Assembly (NCBI GenBank): GCA_001820685.1
Contig: MHQP01000014.1
Span: 1 to 53,164 of the forward strand
Direction of reading: 5' to 3'
Source: Candidatus Sungbacteria bacterium RIFCSPLOWO2_01_FULL_47_32
GTDB taxonomy: Bacteria > Patescibacteriota > Minisyncoccia > Sungbacterales > GWA2-42-14
DNA: 53,164 nt
A model generated the notes under the pieces. It was not told the origin of the DNA. It was given only the letters and a program-made list of their open reading frames with translations, and did not search any database. Shown here in pieces: positions 33,096-43,431 of the stretch (within the stretch, counting starts at the first letter, position 1; each line of letters opens with the position of its first letter). A program made the translations under genes and the position numbers.

Positions 33096-33794
33096 ATGGA
33101 CATCTTTAGAAACATTAAACGAGTGATGGTATTCGGAGCCCACGGAGACGACGAGATCATCGGCTCCGGTGCTACGCTCTATGGATTTTCCAAAAAAGGG
33201 GTGGAAATTACCGCTGTTACTTTTACCAACCGAGAAACAGCGTATGCGCGCATTGAAGATAAAGACAAGGCGGTGCTGCGCGCCAAAGAAGAAATGGCCA
33301 CAGCAAACGTAATCCTGGGGATTAAAAAGCGGGTGATATTAGGATTGCCGAACCAAGGAGTGGTCAACGACCGTGAAACCTTCCAAACCTGCACGAAACT
33401 GATCCGGGAATACCGACCCGAGATGATATTTACACATGCCCACGCTGACCAGCATCGTGATCATCGCGCCGTTTCCGAACTTGTAGACGAGGCTCGTTCA
33501 AAGGCAGAGGAGAACTTATCGCCAGACTGGGGAACGCCGCATCGGACTTACGCAGTCCTCTACTTTGAAATTTTTGATCTATTCGCCAAGCCGCACATCA
33601 TCGTCCCAGTCGAAGACTCATGGCTCGAAAAAAAACTTGAGGCAATGCGCTCTCAGACAAGCCAACTTGAGGTGTTGAAAGGCATTGAGTACCACATTAG
33701 GGGACTAGCAATGGTTCGAGGAACTGCGATTGGGTCAAAGTACGGCGAGGCATTCCAAATAAGCGACTTCCACCCATCTCGAGCTCAAATGTAA
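33096..33794 (+). CDS. PIG-L/LmbE-type deacetylase
   Basis: 232 residues. Zinc ligands in AHGDDE (15-20) and HRDH (120-123). The family removes N-acetyl groups from sugars such as GlcNAc-PI or bacillithiol and mycothiol precursors. Here it probably frees an amine on a sugar that may then be re-acylated by the ligase or acyltransferase products nearby. It is 11 bp ahead of the first PaaK-like gene. Confidence 0.93.
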   Translation: MDIFRNIKRVMVFGAHGDDEIIGSGATLYGFSKKGVEITAVTFTNRETAYARIEDKDKAVLRAKEEMATANVILGIKKRVILGLPNQGVVNDRETFQTCTKLIREYRPEMIFTHAHADQHRDHRAVSELVDEARSKAEENLSPDWGTPHRTYAVLYFEIFDLFAKPHIIVPVEDSWLEKKLEAMRSQTSQLEVLKGIEYHIRGLAMVRGTAIGSKYGEAFQISDFHPSRAQM

Positions 33795-33805
33795 TCATAT
33801 AAAAA

Positions 33806-35230
33806 ATGAGTTTCCCAACCACCCAGCGTTATTCGTCCGAACTATTAAAAAATATGTGGGAACTCTCCCATATTTTTTTTCACATGCCAATAAATAAAAC
33901 CAAATGGTACGCCTGGCGCCATATACACACACTCCCCCAATCGATCGCCCGGCATTGGCAACTGCGTGAACTCCGCTTTCAATTGCGTCAAGCATATTCA
34001 AACGTTCCTTTTTACCGGCAACTACTCGACAAAAAAGGAGTTCATCCTGATGATGTCCGTTCTTTCGATGACATCCAAAAACTACCGATCATCAATAAGG
34101 GGCTCATGCGAAAAGTTCCCGTATCAGAACTCGTAAATAAAACGCTCCCGCTCTGGGCATATAATTGGACAGAAACATCCGGCTCAACGGGCGAACCCTT
34201 CCGGTTTCCGACAAGCAGGCCTTTTTATTTTTACAAACACTTTGGCTGTCCCAAGCGCATTGCCCGCTATTATCGATTGCTGTCAGTCGGTGCGATACAT
34301 ACCCGTACACGTACCGCTGATGTGTATGTTGACCGTTTTTTGTTATGGCGCGGTTTTTCGTTCGGCCATATTTCCAGAAAATTCCGCTTCGCAGATATCC
34401 GGACAGTCAATCGACCGCGCGGAAGGCATTTTCTCCATGTTCCAGTCTCGGACGTCCGGGAACATCCAACAGCCGTGATTGAGAAACTGACGAAATTTCA
34501 GCCAGATGTTGTATCGGGACGTGTAACCACGCTCATAGAACTCGCGCAAAGAATGAATGAATTTGGGACGGCACCGCTCAATATCCCATTCATTACTTCA
34601 GTCGGAGAAATGACAACTGAAGCACAAAAAAATTATCTTGCAAAAGCCTTCGGCGCGGAAGTATATGATCGGTACGGGCTTGAGGAGCTTGGAGATGTTG
34701 CCATCGAATGTCGTGAGCACAACGGCATGCATATTCATGAAGAATCTGATATTGTAGAAATTGTTGACGATAGAGATAGCCCCGTATCGCCGGGCGCGCC
34801 AGGACGTGTTGTTGTCACGAATCTCTGTAATTATTCCGTACCGTTCATTCGATACGATACTGGAGATCGCGGGAAGATACTGCCGGGAAAATGCCCTTGT
34901 GGAATCCCGGCACGACGCCTGATAATCTATGGACGGCTTGGAGCATTTCTTGAAGTCGGCGGCAAAAAATACCAGTTCCCGGAGTTTGCGGCAATTGTCG
35001 CAAGCTTCAGCGATATCATCCTCCGAAGCCAAGTGGTAAAGTTGCCTGATAACACGATTGAGCTTCGAATCATTCCAGCACGCAAGGTTTCGGAAAAAGA
35101 TATTCAGCTGATTACTGAAACTTTCAAAAAACAACTTAGCCTTACGCCTCGAATAATACTCGTTGAAAAAATTCCATTTAATGCCTCCGGCAAAACACAA
35201 TTTTTAAGGGATGAAGGCCGGCCCATATAA
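33806..35230 (+). CDS. PaaK/CapK-like adenylate-forming enzyme 1
   Basis: 474 residues. Adenylation motifs: P-loop-like SGSTGEP (125-131), 'DRYGLEELGDVAIEC' in the centre and 'PFIRYDTGDRG' about residue 350, followed by CPCGIPARR, a Cys pair typical of this family. Phenylacetate-CoA ligase relatives activate carboxylates as acyl-AMP and usually pass them to CoA; CapK-type members occur in capsule loci with unknown acyl substrates. It overlaps nothing and its stop is 1 bp from the Gfo/Idh start, so the two are coupled. Confidence 0.9.
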   Translation: MSFPTTQRYSSELLKNMWELSHIFFHMPINKTKWYAWRHIHTLPQSIARHWQLRELRFQLRQAYSNVPFYRQLLDKKGVHPDDVRSFDDIQKLPIINKGLMRKVPVSELVNKTLPLWAYNWTETSGSTGEPFRFPTSRPFYFYKHFGCPKRIARYYRLLSVGAIHTRTRTADVYVDRFLLWRGFSFGHISRKFRFADIRTVNRPRGRHFLHVPVSDVREHPTAVIEKLTKFQPDVVSGRVTTLIELAQRMNEFGTAPLNIPFITSVGEMTTEAQKNYLAKAFGAEVYDRYGLEELGDVAIECREHNGMHIHEESDIVEIVDDRDSPVSPGAPGRVVVTNLCNYSVPFIRYDTGDRGKILPGKCPCGIPARRLIIYGRLGAFLEVGGKKYQFPEFAAIVASFSDIILRSQVVKLPDNTIELRIIPARKVSEKDIQLITETFKKQLSLTPRIILVEKIPFNASGKTQFLRDEGRPI

Positions 35231-35231
35231 T

Positions 35232-36221
35232 ATGAAACTTCGCAAATCAAGGAAAAAAATTAGATACGGAATAATCGGATGCGGCAACGTTGCAAAAAGC
35301 CATGCTGTAGCGATTATAAAAAATCAATCAAGCGCTCTTGGCGCGGTTTTTGACATTGATCCGGCGCGCGCCAAAAACTTCGCTTCACGCTATCATTGCA
35401 AAGCAGAAGCTAGTTTGACGTCTCTCCTCGCCGACGCGAGCATTGATGCAGTTGTGGTCTGCACACCGCACGATACGCATAAAGAACTCGCCTTAAAGAT
35501 TCTTGCAAGCGGAAAATATTGCGTCTGCGAAAAACCACTATGTCTGACTGAAAGCGACTGCCGAGACATCATCCGGGCAGATCAAGCAAAAAAAGTCATT
35601 ACTGTATTCCAAGTACGTTTTCATAAGCCAATCCAGCTACTCCTCGAGCGCGTGAGGAGCGGAGCGCTCGGCAAAATTTATTTTTGCTCGCTCACAATAA
35701 GAAAAAACCGCGGCAAAAAATACTTTTCGGATTGGCACGGAAATAGGAAAAAAACCGGAGGCATGCTTGCAAACCATGGCGTTCATGGCCTCGACCTCAT
35801 GCTCGAGATTTGCAAAGAACCGTTATGTATAAAAAGTATTGATAGAAACATTCGGGCATTCAGCCCAATTGAGGATGCTTTTATTGCACAGGTCGTATTT
35901 GCGAACGGCGCAATCGGCAATATAGAAGTACTAACTTGCAGCGGAAACGAACGACCGGAAAATTCCATTCTCATTATTGGAAGTAAGGGAAGCATGAAAG
36001 TCGGCGGAAAAGTTTTTGACCGCATTGAATATATATATGACAAAACCGACAATTCCCTCCGGTGCCCGCAAAACAGAGATAGCGCAGGCCATATAAAAAT
36101 TATTGCCGCAACTACCGATTATATTCTCCATAAGAAGAAACACACCAACCTTCCCTTTGCGGAAGACGGGCTTCGTGCATCTCGTTTTGTTGAACAGCTA
36201 TACAAAAAAACTTGGCGGTAA
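35232..36221 (+). CDS. Gfo/Idh/MocA-family oxidoreductase
   Basis: 329 residues from ATG 35232, one base after the ligase stop. Rossmann motif 'YGIIGCGNVAKSHA', then the family motif 'CEKPLCLTESD' with the EKP lysine that polarises the sugar hydroxyl, and 'GGMLANHGVHGLDLMLE'. These enzymes oxidise or reduce sugars at ring carbons, for example to feed a DegT aminotransferase with a keto-sugar. Such a pairing with the two aminotransferases here is inference. Confidence 0.92.
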   Translation: MKLRKSRKKIRYGIIGCGNVAKSHAVAIIKNQSSALGAVFDIDPARAKNFASRYHCKAEASLTSLLADASIDAVVVCTPHDTHKELALKILASGKYCVCEKPLCLTESDCRDIIRADQAKKVITVFQVRFHKPIQLLLERVRSGALGKIYFCSLTIRKNRGKKYFSDWHGNRKKTGGMLANHGVHGLDLMLEICKEPLCIKSIDRNIRAFSPIEDAFIAQVVFANGAIGNIEVLTCSGNERPENSILIIGSKGSMKVGGKVFDRIEYIYDKTDNSLRCPQNRDSAGHIKIIAATTDYILHKKKHTNLPFAEDGLRASRFVEQLYKKTWR

Positions 36222-36274
36222 TGACGACACGTATTATCAGCACTTAAACCTTCACGAAAGTTGTTTAATAAAAA

Positions 36275-37597
36275 ATGAGCAATTCTTTTTTCTCACATAT
36301 CAAAAAAAGGGCAGCGTTTGAGCTTTGGATGCAAATTCATCAATCGCCTTCCGCATTAATGCGCGTATGGCAGTTGTGGCGTACACAGCGTATCGTTGCT
36401 ATAGCGTATACGCACGTGCCTATGTATCGAAAGCTCATGGATGACACGGGTATTGTTCCTGCGGGTATCAGAAAATTTTCTGACATTCAAAAACTGCCCG
36501 TCATCAACAAACAGTTTTTGCAAAAACAGCAATGGGAAGATAGCACGCACTCTATTTTGCGAAACTTTCAAAATTCTTACCGAATGGCACTAACATCCGG
36601 CTCTACCGGTGAACCTTTTTCTTTTCCTCAAAGCACGAATGCTTTTTTACACCCTGGGTATTCGGCAAAACCCCTGCGGGCCAATCCTTTGCTTTTCCGT
36701 TTTCTTTTTTGGCAAGGGCACTCATTTGAAGATATATATGAAAAAATGCGAGTTGCTGGAATAAGAATTTATAATCTTCCATGTGTGAAAAATTATTTGT
36801 ATATTCCGGTACGAATGCTTCACGACGATGACAACGGATTGCTTGAAAAAATAACCTATTTCCGCCCGGATATCCTTGAAGGACGTACATCTGTTCTTGT
36901 TGAATTTGCGAGACTCCTTAAAGAACATGGGGAAAAAATGAAACTTCCTTTTATCATTACCCACGGAGAAACTATCAACAATGCCCAGCTGGAGTATTTC
37001 GAGAAAATGCTCGGAAGTAAGCCTTATTCCAGGTACAGCCTTGAAGAAGTTCCTGATGTTGCAATAGACTGCGCTCTGCACACTGGTCTCCACGTCCACG
37101 AAGAAAGCCTGCTTCTTGAAATATTGGACAACGCGGACAAACCGGTTGCGCCAGGTGTTCCCGGACGGCTAGTCATCACGCATTTCGAAAACGAAATTAT
37201 GCCTTTCATTCGCTACGACACAGGTGATGTTGGCATGATAGTGCCCGGAATATGCCCCTGTGGCATCCGTGCACGCCGCATAAAAATACATACCAGAAAA
37301 CAGGGGGGCTTCGTAGCTATCGGCAATAAAAAATATCATATCTCGGAATTTGAAGCTTTTTTCGACGAGTTTGCCGATTTTGTTTTGCAGTTCCAAATAG
37401 TAAAGCGAAACGAAAAAATAATAGAAATCCGCATTCTGCCGACCCTACGCTATTCACGTATTCACGAAGAAGAACTGAAGAACAAGTTTCGTGAATATTT
37501 TAAAACTGACACAATAATTCGACTTGTGAAAAGCATCCGCTACGAAGGAGAGGAAAAAGCTAGATTTATTATTGATGAAACAGCATTCTCCCGTTAA
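36275..37597 (+). CDS. PaaK/CapK-like adenylate-forming enzyme 2
   Basis: 440 residues with SGSTGEP, 'SRYSLEEVPDVAIDC' and 'PFIRYDTGDVG', then CPCGIRARR. Clearly paralogous to enzyme 1 over the whole length but diverged (many substitutions throughout), so probably a different acyl substrate or role. All three adenylation motifs are intact. Last gene before a strong bidirectional terminator. Confidence 0.9.
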   Translation: MSNSFFSHIKKRAAFELWMQIHQSPSALMRVWQLWRTQRIVAIAYTHVPMYRKLMDDTGIVPAGIRKFSDIQKLPVINKQFLQKQQWEDSTHSILRNFQNSYRMALTSGSTGEPFSFPQSTNAFLHPGYSAKPLRANPLLFRFLFWQGHSFEDIYEKMRVAGIRIYNLPCVKNYLYIPVRMLHDDDNGLLEKITYFRPDILEGRTSVLVEFARLLKEHGEKMKLPFIITHGETINNAQLEYFEKMLGSKPYSRYSLEEVPDVAIDCALHTGLHVHEESLLLEILDNADKPVAPGVPGRLVITHFENEIMPFIRYDTGDVGMIVPGICPCGIRARRIKIHTRKQGGFVAIGNKKYHISEFEAFFDEFADFVLQFQIVKRNEKIIEIRILPTLRYSRIHEEELKNKFREYFKTDTIIRLVKSIRYEGEEKARFIIDETAFSR

Positions 37598-37640
37598 TCA
37601 AACACCTTCTATTTTAATAATATCATCGTAAGACTAACAA

Positions 37641-37665
37641 AAAACACCGCCAGTGGCGGTGTTTT
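37641..37665. terminator. Bidirectional terminator
   Basis: Perfect 11-bp stem (37641-37651 with 37655-37665), AGT loop and T/A ends, placed between the converging ligase 2 and TPR genes. Confidence 0.9.
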
Positions 37666-37680
37666 CAAGTAACTAAAAGG

Positions 37681-38841
37681 TTACTTCATAAGACGATCAA
37701 GCTCCTTTTTTGCATTATCGTACTCGCGCATAAGAAAAGCGTTTTTTATCTCCAAGGCATCCACCATTTTTATAAAACTGTTCAAATATTGCTTTGCCTC
37801 ATTCGTGTTTCCTTTCGCAAGATATGCGGTACTTAATGCCCGCAGACACCATGCATGCGCGGAGGAAATACTTGTTGCATCTATTTTTTTTGCACTGGCG
37901 ATTGCCTTATCATAATCGCGAAATACTGTGTAGTCCTCTGCCATATAACAGTCGAATTCCGCCGGTGCGTTCGTCTTCTTTCTCGTTGTCTCTGCCTCTT
38001 TTTCGAAAACAGAACGTTCCCCTTTTGAAGCAAGGGTGTAGAGAAGAATGACATCAGCTGGTGCGTTTTCGGCAGAATAATGTGTAGCAATAGCGAGCCG
38101 AGAATACTTCTCTGCGTTGACGTAATCCTTGGAATAAAGGTTTAATTCGGCCCAAAGAAAATTTATGGAGTATAATTGGGCGGCTGTGAGTCCCTCAGTG
38201 GTATTTAACACAGGCCTTAACAACGTGCGCACTTCTTCGGGTTTATTCTGACGGTTAAAGTAATCAAGTGCTACAGCATAGCGAGCCCAGCTGGCATTCG
38301 GAGCATTAGCGGTGATTATCTGTTGAAATTTCTCGTTAGATTGATCGTAGCGTTTTAAGCTTTTATAAATAAAACCAAGATTTTCAATAACATTCCAATA
38401 TCCGGAATGCTGATCGGACAGGCCAAGCAAAAGAGCTTTCTCATAATTCTCTGCGGCTTTTTTATAACTCCCCCCCGAGTAGCCGTCATTTTTACCTTGC
38501 GAATCTGGATATTCAACTGCTCCTAAATATGCATATGTTTGTGGATTCTTTGCATCAAGTTTCAGTGATTGTTCAAAGTTTTCTTTTGCTTCTTTAAAGT
38601 TGCCTACATTAAAAAATCTCTTCCCTTGCTGGAAATAATAAGTGGCAGACTTGTCAGGCTGAGGCTCCGAAGGGTTCGAATTTCGCATAACCACCCACAA
38701 TAAACTAAAAACCGCAACGCATGCTATGGCGGCGATAAACAGCCATACGCCCCTTCCTCCCAAGGAGTGCTTTGGAACAAATGAGGGAGTTATTGATGGC
38801 ATGCCCCCATTGCCCCCGCCATAATTTTCTGTACTTGCCAT
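37681..38841 (-). CDS. Membrane-anchored TPR protein
   Basis: 386 residues from ATG 38841 (MASTENYGGG). One membrane helix at about 32-53 after a Gly/Pro-rich tail, then TPR-like helices ('FFNVGNFKEAKENFEQSLKL', 'AAENYEKALLLG', 'AKQYLNSFIKMVD'). Probably a scaffold facing the outside. It interrupts the ligase cluster and may not belong to the pathway. Confidence 0.82.
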   Translation of the reverse strand: MASTENYGGGNGGMPSITPSFVPKHSLGGRGVWLFIAAIACVAVFSLLWVVMRNSNPSEPQPDKSATYYFQQGKRFFNVGNFKEAKENFEQSLKLDAKNPQTYAYLGAVEYPDSQGKNDGYSGGSYKKAAENYEKALLLGLSDQHSGYWNVIENLGFIYKSLKRYDQSNEKFQQIITANAPNASWARYAVALDYFNRQNKPEEVRTLLRPVLNTTEGLTAAQLYSINFLWAELNLYSKDYVNAEKYSRLAIATHYSAENAPADVILLYTLASKGERSVFEKEAETTRKKTNAPAEFDCYMAEDYTVFRDYDKAIASAKKIDATSISSAHAWCLRALSTAYLAKGNTNEAKQYLNSFIKMVDALEIKNAFLMREYDNAKKELDRLMK

Positions 38842-39048
38842 AAAAATTTTTATAAATGCTTTTTTGTTTTGAGAACGCAAGCTCTCAAAAAGCATCCATA
38901 TTTAAAAAATGTCAAATATATCTTATATAAAAGTATAACCTTTAACCTTATTACTGTAAAGAAGATATTATTCACACCTATCAGATCTGTAAAGACATGC
39001 CAAAACCATAGATAAATCGCGCATCATGCTTCTTTTTACCAGCTTATA

Positions 39049-40461
39049 TCACAAGACTTTGGTACTATGAAGACTTTCCCTTAGCGACGCTTCGCCTGAA
39101 TGAATAAGTATCGGTGTCTTGCCGCTTATCTGTGGCAATATAGTATCAACTACTTCCAGAGTAACAGACATATTTCCCCGAACAACCGACTCGAGATACT
39201 CTTGTATTTGTTTTTTATATGATGAGGAGCGTGATGACGCGGCACTGCAAGACACATAGCGCACCAATAAATTGTTGTGTTCCCGCATTTCCAACTGAAA
39301 CTGATCAACATAAGAAGAAAACTTTTCCCCAAAATAATGGAGGATGTTATGGATTGGAAAAGCAGTACCGTCTTTAAACTCCAGTAAATCAGCAGTCCGC
39401 CCTTCAAATTGAATAACTCCTCCCCTGCCGCACGAACACGCATATTTCAAAAATTTTCCTCTGTCTCCGATTTGATAACGGATAAAGGGCATGCATTCGT
39501 TTTCTAAAGAGGTTACAGCAAGATTCCCAATTTCACCCTCTGGTACCAATCGCCCTTTTGCGTCTATCACTTCCACGTATGTCATCCACGGGGCGACGTG
39601 ATATGCGTAGTCCTTGCACTGAAGCGCTATTAACGAACACTCCTGCGAGCCATAAATTCCATAGATCGGACACCCGAAAAAGTTTTCAAGAAGTTCCCTT
39701 TGGTACGAGGGCAAACCTTCGCCATAAAAACGAATGCTCTCGATTTCTAAACGAACATCATCGTTGGCCAGATGGTAAGCAAGTCGTCGCAGATACGATG
39801 GTGTTGAAATTATGCTTCGGGGACAAATCCGTTGAATGCCGGGATAAAATTCTTTTTTACGCCACGCGTTGTCTTCCAGATTGTGACCAACAACATGGAA
39901 ACCAAGGCCATGCAAATGCTTAAGGGAATGAAGACCAATAACAAGGGATGGCCCTTTAAATTCAGAGGCATATGAAAGCTCGTAGAAACGGGAATAGCGG
40001 CGAACAAAAAGCGTACGAGCATCCTGAAAAAAAGAAAAGGGCTCTGCGGTAGAACCTGATGTTGCCGCTTTAACAAACCGCCACGAAGGCAGAGTGTCAT
40101 CAACGAGATCACGAATATCAGCCTTTTTAAAAGCCCTGCGCGTAGTCGACGGAATCATACTGCTATCCTGAAGGACTAAGAGATCATTATGACTTGCGCT
40201 CAATTGATTACTCCAATATGGAACATGCATTCGTGCCTGACGTATTAAGCGCGTAAGCCTTTTTAATTGGAGTTTTTCCCATTGTCGTTGAGAAAAAAAG
40301 CCGTCTGCTTCGGAAAGAGCCCAGCGATAAAGCGTTTCCTCTACATTGATTGCAAGATCAGTGCCCAGTTGCCACGCGCGTGTCCGGCTTTGCAAAAACG
40401 AAGGCCTCATGAGAATGGCCACAGCAATTCTACTTTTTAAATCAGAAATCCACGAAACCAT
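39049..40461 (-). CDS. PaaK/CapK-like adenylate-forming enzyme 3 (divergent)
   Basis: 470 residues. The nucleotide loop reads SGSTAEP (Gly to Ala), the central motif 'GIYGSQECSLIALQC' and the later one 'PFIRYQIGDRG' keep the key Glu and Asp, and CSCGRGG follows. The substitutions make it the second most divergent of the five; activity is plausible. Encoded on the opposite strand from enzymes 1 and 2. Confidence 0.87.
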   Translation of the reverse strand: MVSWISDLKSRIAVAILMRPSFLQSRTRAWQLGTDLAINVEETLYRWALSEADGFFSQRQWEKLQLKRLTRLIRQARMHVPYWSNQLSASHNDLLVLQDSSMIPSTTRRAFKKADIRDLVDDTLPSWRFVKAATSGSTAEPFSFFQDARTLFVRRYSRFYELSYASEFKGPSLVIGLHSLKHLHGLGFHVVGHNLEDNAWRKKEFYPGIQRICPRSIISTPSYLRRLAYHLANDDVRLEIESIRFYGEGLPSYQRELLENFFGCPIYGIYGSQECSLIALQCKDYAYHVAPWMTYVEVIDAKGRLVPEGEIGNLAVTSLENECMPFIRYQIGDRGKFLKYACSCGRGGVIQFEGRTADLLEFKDGTAFPIHNILHYFGEKFSSYVDQFQLEMREHNNLLVRYVSCSAASSRSSSYKKQIQEYLESVVRGNMSVTLEVVDTILPQISGKTPILIHSGEASLRESLHSTKVL

Positions 40462-40581
40462 AAAAATATGCGCCCTCCTCCTGCTTATCGTGATAGGATT
40501 TGTTGCGTCATTTTTTTATCCTAATAACGAGTTGAATTCGATTAATACTCTACTTAACACGGCACACTACTAAAGAAATTC

Positions 40582-41892
40582 CTAAAAAACAATATCAGAA
40601 GGCGCTGACATCTTATTGAGAATCGGTTGTATTTTACCTCCTTCCATGTGCTTCATTTCAGAGGCATATTTCACGGTAATAAAAACCGCCGCACCAAAAA
40701 GACTCTGTAGTCTTTCAGAAAGTAGTGCCTCATCAGTCGCAGAGAATTTTGCAGACGGAACAATGAGTACTTCAACCGCCGAAGGGGTTTTTTGAACAAT
40801 CTGATACTGAAAAATTCGTTCAGTAAAATCATTAAAAACTTCCGCAATTTCAAAATGATGAATCTTTCTTTTTGGTAACTCCAAAAATGCCCCTTCACGC
40901 CCACCAAGCCGCAGACGGCGCCCGGGCAATCCGCATGGACAGCGACTATTAATAATCGTACCAACATCGCCAGTGTCGTAGCGGATGAAGGGCATAACGA
41001 AATTAAAGAGATCAGTAATAATGATTCGCCCCCTCTGCCCTGAAGGAACGCTAACTCCTTTCTCATCCACTATCTCAACAATAAACGATTCGTTGTATAT
41101 GTGGAAACCATCGTGATGGCTGCATTCGGCGGCAATGGCCCCGAGTTCTTCAAGCCCGTACCGGTCAAAAATAGCGCAATGGAACTGATTTTGGATACTT
41201 TGGCGCTCGGCGCTATTAAGTGTCTCTCCGTATGATACAGCAAGCGGAAACCGTAATGACGAAAGGCGCTCGTCGTTTTTTGCGGCCTGGCTTAATTCAA
41301 ACAGGATTGATGGATAACTTTCTACAACTTCAGGGCAAAATTTGAGAAGGCTCACCGCCACAGCCTTAGGATCTTTCATAAATTCTGCAACCGAGATAAA
41401 TAACCGCGCCGAGTGAGAGAAGGGTGACATTCTGATACGCGCTATCCTCATCGTATTTTGAACTTTTGATAAAGGTACTCCTGTCCGGACAAAAAAACGA
41501 TACCCAGCAAAATCATAAAATTCGGATGCTAGAAACTGCCTTCCAATGAAGCGAAGCGGCTCTCCGCTCGATCCGGATGTTTTCTGCAATGAAAATTTGC
41601 TGCTTTTATAAATGCTCGATAAAAACCTGTCCTCTCCCGCTTCTAAAAATAACCGTTTTTGAATGATAGGCAAAGTCGAGATATCTTTCAAAGAAACTAA
41701 CTCAGGCGACAGCCCTCGTGAAAACCAAAGCGCTTCATAAAAAGGGACAGTTCGATACGCATGACGAATTATTTTTTTTAGATAATAATTTTGCCAATGA
41801 TAAGCAATGCCGTCTGGTAACGTTTGAACATTTTTCCATACAAAAAAAAATGCTTTCTTGTACAGCGTATGTACCTGATTCCTCATATACAT
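40582..41892 (-). CDS. PaaK/CapK-like adenylate-forming enzyme 4
   Basis: 436 residues with SGSSGEP, 'DRYGLEELGAIAAEC', 'PFIRYDTGDVG' and CPCGLPGRR; close in layout to enzymes 1 and 2. A GGAGG stands 12 nt before the ATG. All catalytic motifs present. It precedes enzyme 3 on the minus strand (120-bp gap), probably one operon, and is divergent from enzyme 5. Confidence 0.9.
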   Translation of the reverse strand: MYMRNQVHTLYKKAFFFVWKNVQTLPDGIAYHWQNYYLKKIIRHAYRTVPFYEALWFSRGLSPELVSLKDISTLPIIQKRLFLEAGEDRFLSSIYKSSKFSLQKTSGSSGEPLRFIGRQFLASEFYDFAGYRFFVRTGVPLSKVQNTMRIARIRMSPFSHSARLFISVAEFMKDPKAVAVSLLKFCPEVVESYPSILFELSQAAKNDERLSSLRFPLAVSYGETLNSAERQSIQNQFHCAIFDRYGLEELGAIAAECSHHDGFHIYNESFIVEIVDEKGVSVPSGQRGRIIITDLFNFVMPFIRYDTGDVGTIINSRCPCGLPGRRLRLGGREGAFLELPKRKIHHFEIAEVFNDFTERIFQYQIVQKTPSAVEVLIVPSAKFSATDEALLSERLQSLFGAAVFITVKYASEMKHMEGGKIQPILNKMSAPSDIVF

Positions 41893-42119
41893 ATAGCAGG
41901 AGTGCCTCCTTTAATTATGTATTATAATTTATCCCACATTTTACCGTATTACACAACAATCACTTACCTTGGGGTGACCACTGATAAAATTCCGCGATGA
42001 ATTACTTTCTTTATAGCACCAGAAGTGTATTTTATGCAAAGCTTTTTAGAAGGTGTTTTGTTTTTTCAGTTTTATCGCGAACAATTGCCAAGCAAACTTT
42101 ATTCTGCTAGAGTAAAACC

Positions 42120-43391
42120 ATGCACCAACCAACACTTCGAGAGATGATATTTTATGCGTGGAAAAACTCTGATTTTTATCGTCAGTTTTGGCAAACACAC
42201 AACTTCAACCCAGAAAAGGATTTCCACGATATCAGCGATTTAAAAAAAATTCCTGTACTGACTAAGACCGACCTGCTTGCAGCAACGATGTCGGAGAGAT
42301 CGATACTGAATTCTAATGATGGCTATTATTTTACAGACATCTCAAGCGGAACCGGAGGTAAGCCTTTGGTTATTTTAAAACAGTATCACTCCATGCCGCT
42401 CTACTTTGACTATATTTTGGATCTGGTAAAAATTTCCCGAATATCTTTTCTTGCGCTCCGCCCGACAAGTTCTGCCACCGCATTCCTTGGGGCAGGCATC
42501 GCGGGACAATTTCTTCCGCGTGGATCAATTATCTCCCTGGGAGATGTAAATGATTTCATCTATTCGGCAACAATCGCGCTAAATATTGAAGCCAACTTTC
42601 TTGTCCTCCGCCCCGCAACCGCAATATCATTCGCGGCATCGCTTGAAAAGCAAGGTTATTCCCCCTCCAAAATCAAATTTTTATACCTTTCAGGTGAGCC
42701 GATTACTCTAGCAGCAATTTCATTCTTAAGAAAGGTCTATTCCAATGCCACGATTATCTATACATATGCGATGACCGAAGGACCAGCGTCAATGGGGATA
42801 AGGTCTTCTTTGTGCACGACACTCGAAGACTTGAGTCCAAATGCATATCATCTTAATATTCGCGACTTTTTTTTCGAGACCTCCGATAAGGCCTTGCTTG
42901 TAACCTCACTTCACGAACTGCCCACACCTCTTATTCGTTTCAAAAATGGAGATCAGACTATAATCAAAGATAACTTTCAGTGTTCGTGCGGATTCCCGGC
43001 AGGCAAAATTGCCATTATCGGGCCTCGGTCAGGCGAAGATTCGTATAAAATCGGTAATTTCTTTTTTCAAGCCAGTGAGATACATAAGGCACTAGCAAAA
43101 CTTAACGAATTTTTTACTGAGAACTTTGAACTTCAGGTAGAACAAATTGCGGAAAAGGACCAACTTGTGCTCACTCTCGACTTTACCCTTCAGACAATCA
43201 ACAACCCAACTCCATTTTTGACTGACGCTATTCGAGAAGTTCTTGAACGCGAGGTCCGAATATCCCGATCCCAGACGCTCGGCGACGCAATCGGAAAAGG
43301 TTATGTTATGCCAATAAACATACGCTTTAGCTCCTCTCTTTCGACCAGTCGTATTCTTCCACCACAAGAATTCATGAAGCATTTTCTGTAG
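42120..43391 (+). CDS. PaaK/CapK-like adenylate-forming enzyme 5 (most divergent)
   Basis: 423 residues. The loop is SSGTGGKP and the later motifs read 'YTYAMTEGPASMG' (Glu kept) and 'PLIRFKNGDQT' (Asp kept), then CSCGFPAG. The N-terminal region is shorter than in the other four. It recalls the aryl-acid or coenzyme F390 synthetase-like branch more than enzymes 1, 2 and 4. No Shine-Dalgarno site is visible. Function as a ligase is likely but less certain. Confidence 0.8.
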   Translation: MHQPTLREMIFYAWKNSDFYRQFWQTHNFNPEKDFHDISDLKKIPVLTKTDLLAATMSERSILNSNDGYYFTDISSGTGGKPLVILKQYHSMPLYFDYILDLVKISRISFLALRPTSSATAFLGAGIAGQFLPRGSIISLGDVNDFIYSATIALNIEANFLVLRPATAISFAASLEKQGYSPSKIKFLYLSGEPITLAAISFLRKVYSNATIIYTYAMTEGPASMGIRSSLCTTLEDLSPNAYHLNIRDFFFETSDKALLVTSLHELPTPLIRFKNGDQTIIKDNFQCSCGFPAGKIAIIGPRSGEDSYKIGNFFFQASEIHKALAKLNEFFTENFELQVEQIAEKDQLVLTLDFTLQTINNPTPFLTDAIREVLEREVRISRSQTLGDAIGKGYVMPINIRFSSSLSTSRILPPQEFMKHFL

Positions 43392-43431
43392 CGAATTAGT
43401 TAACGAAGAAAAACATTTATGGCAAAATAGT

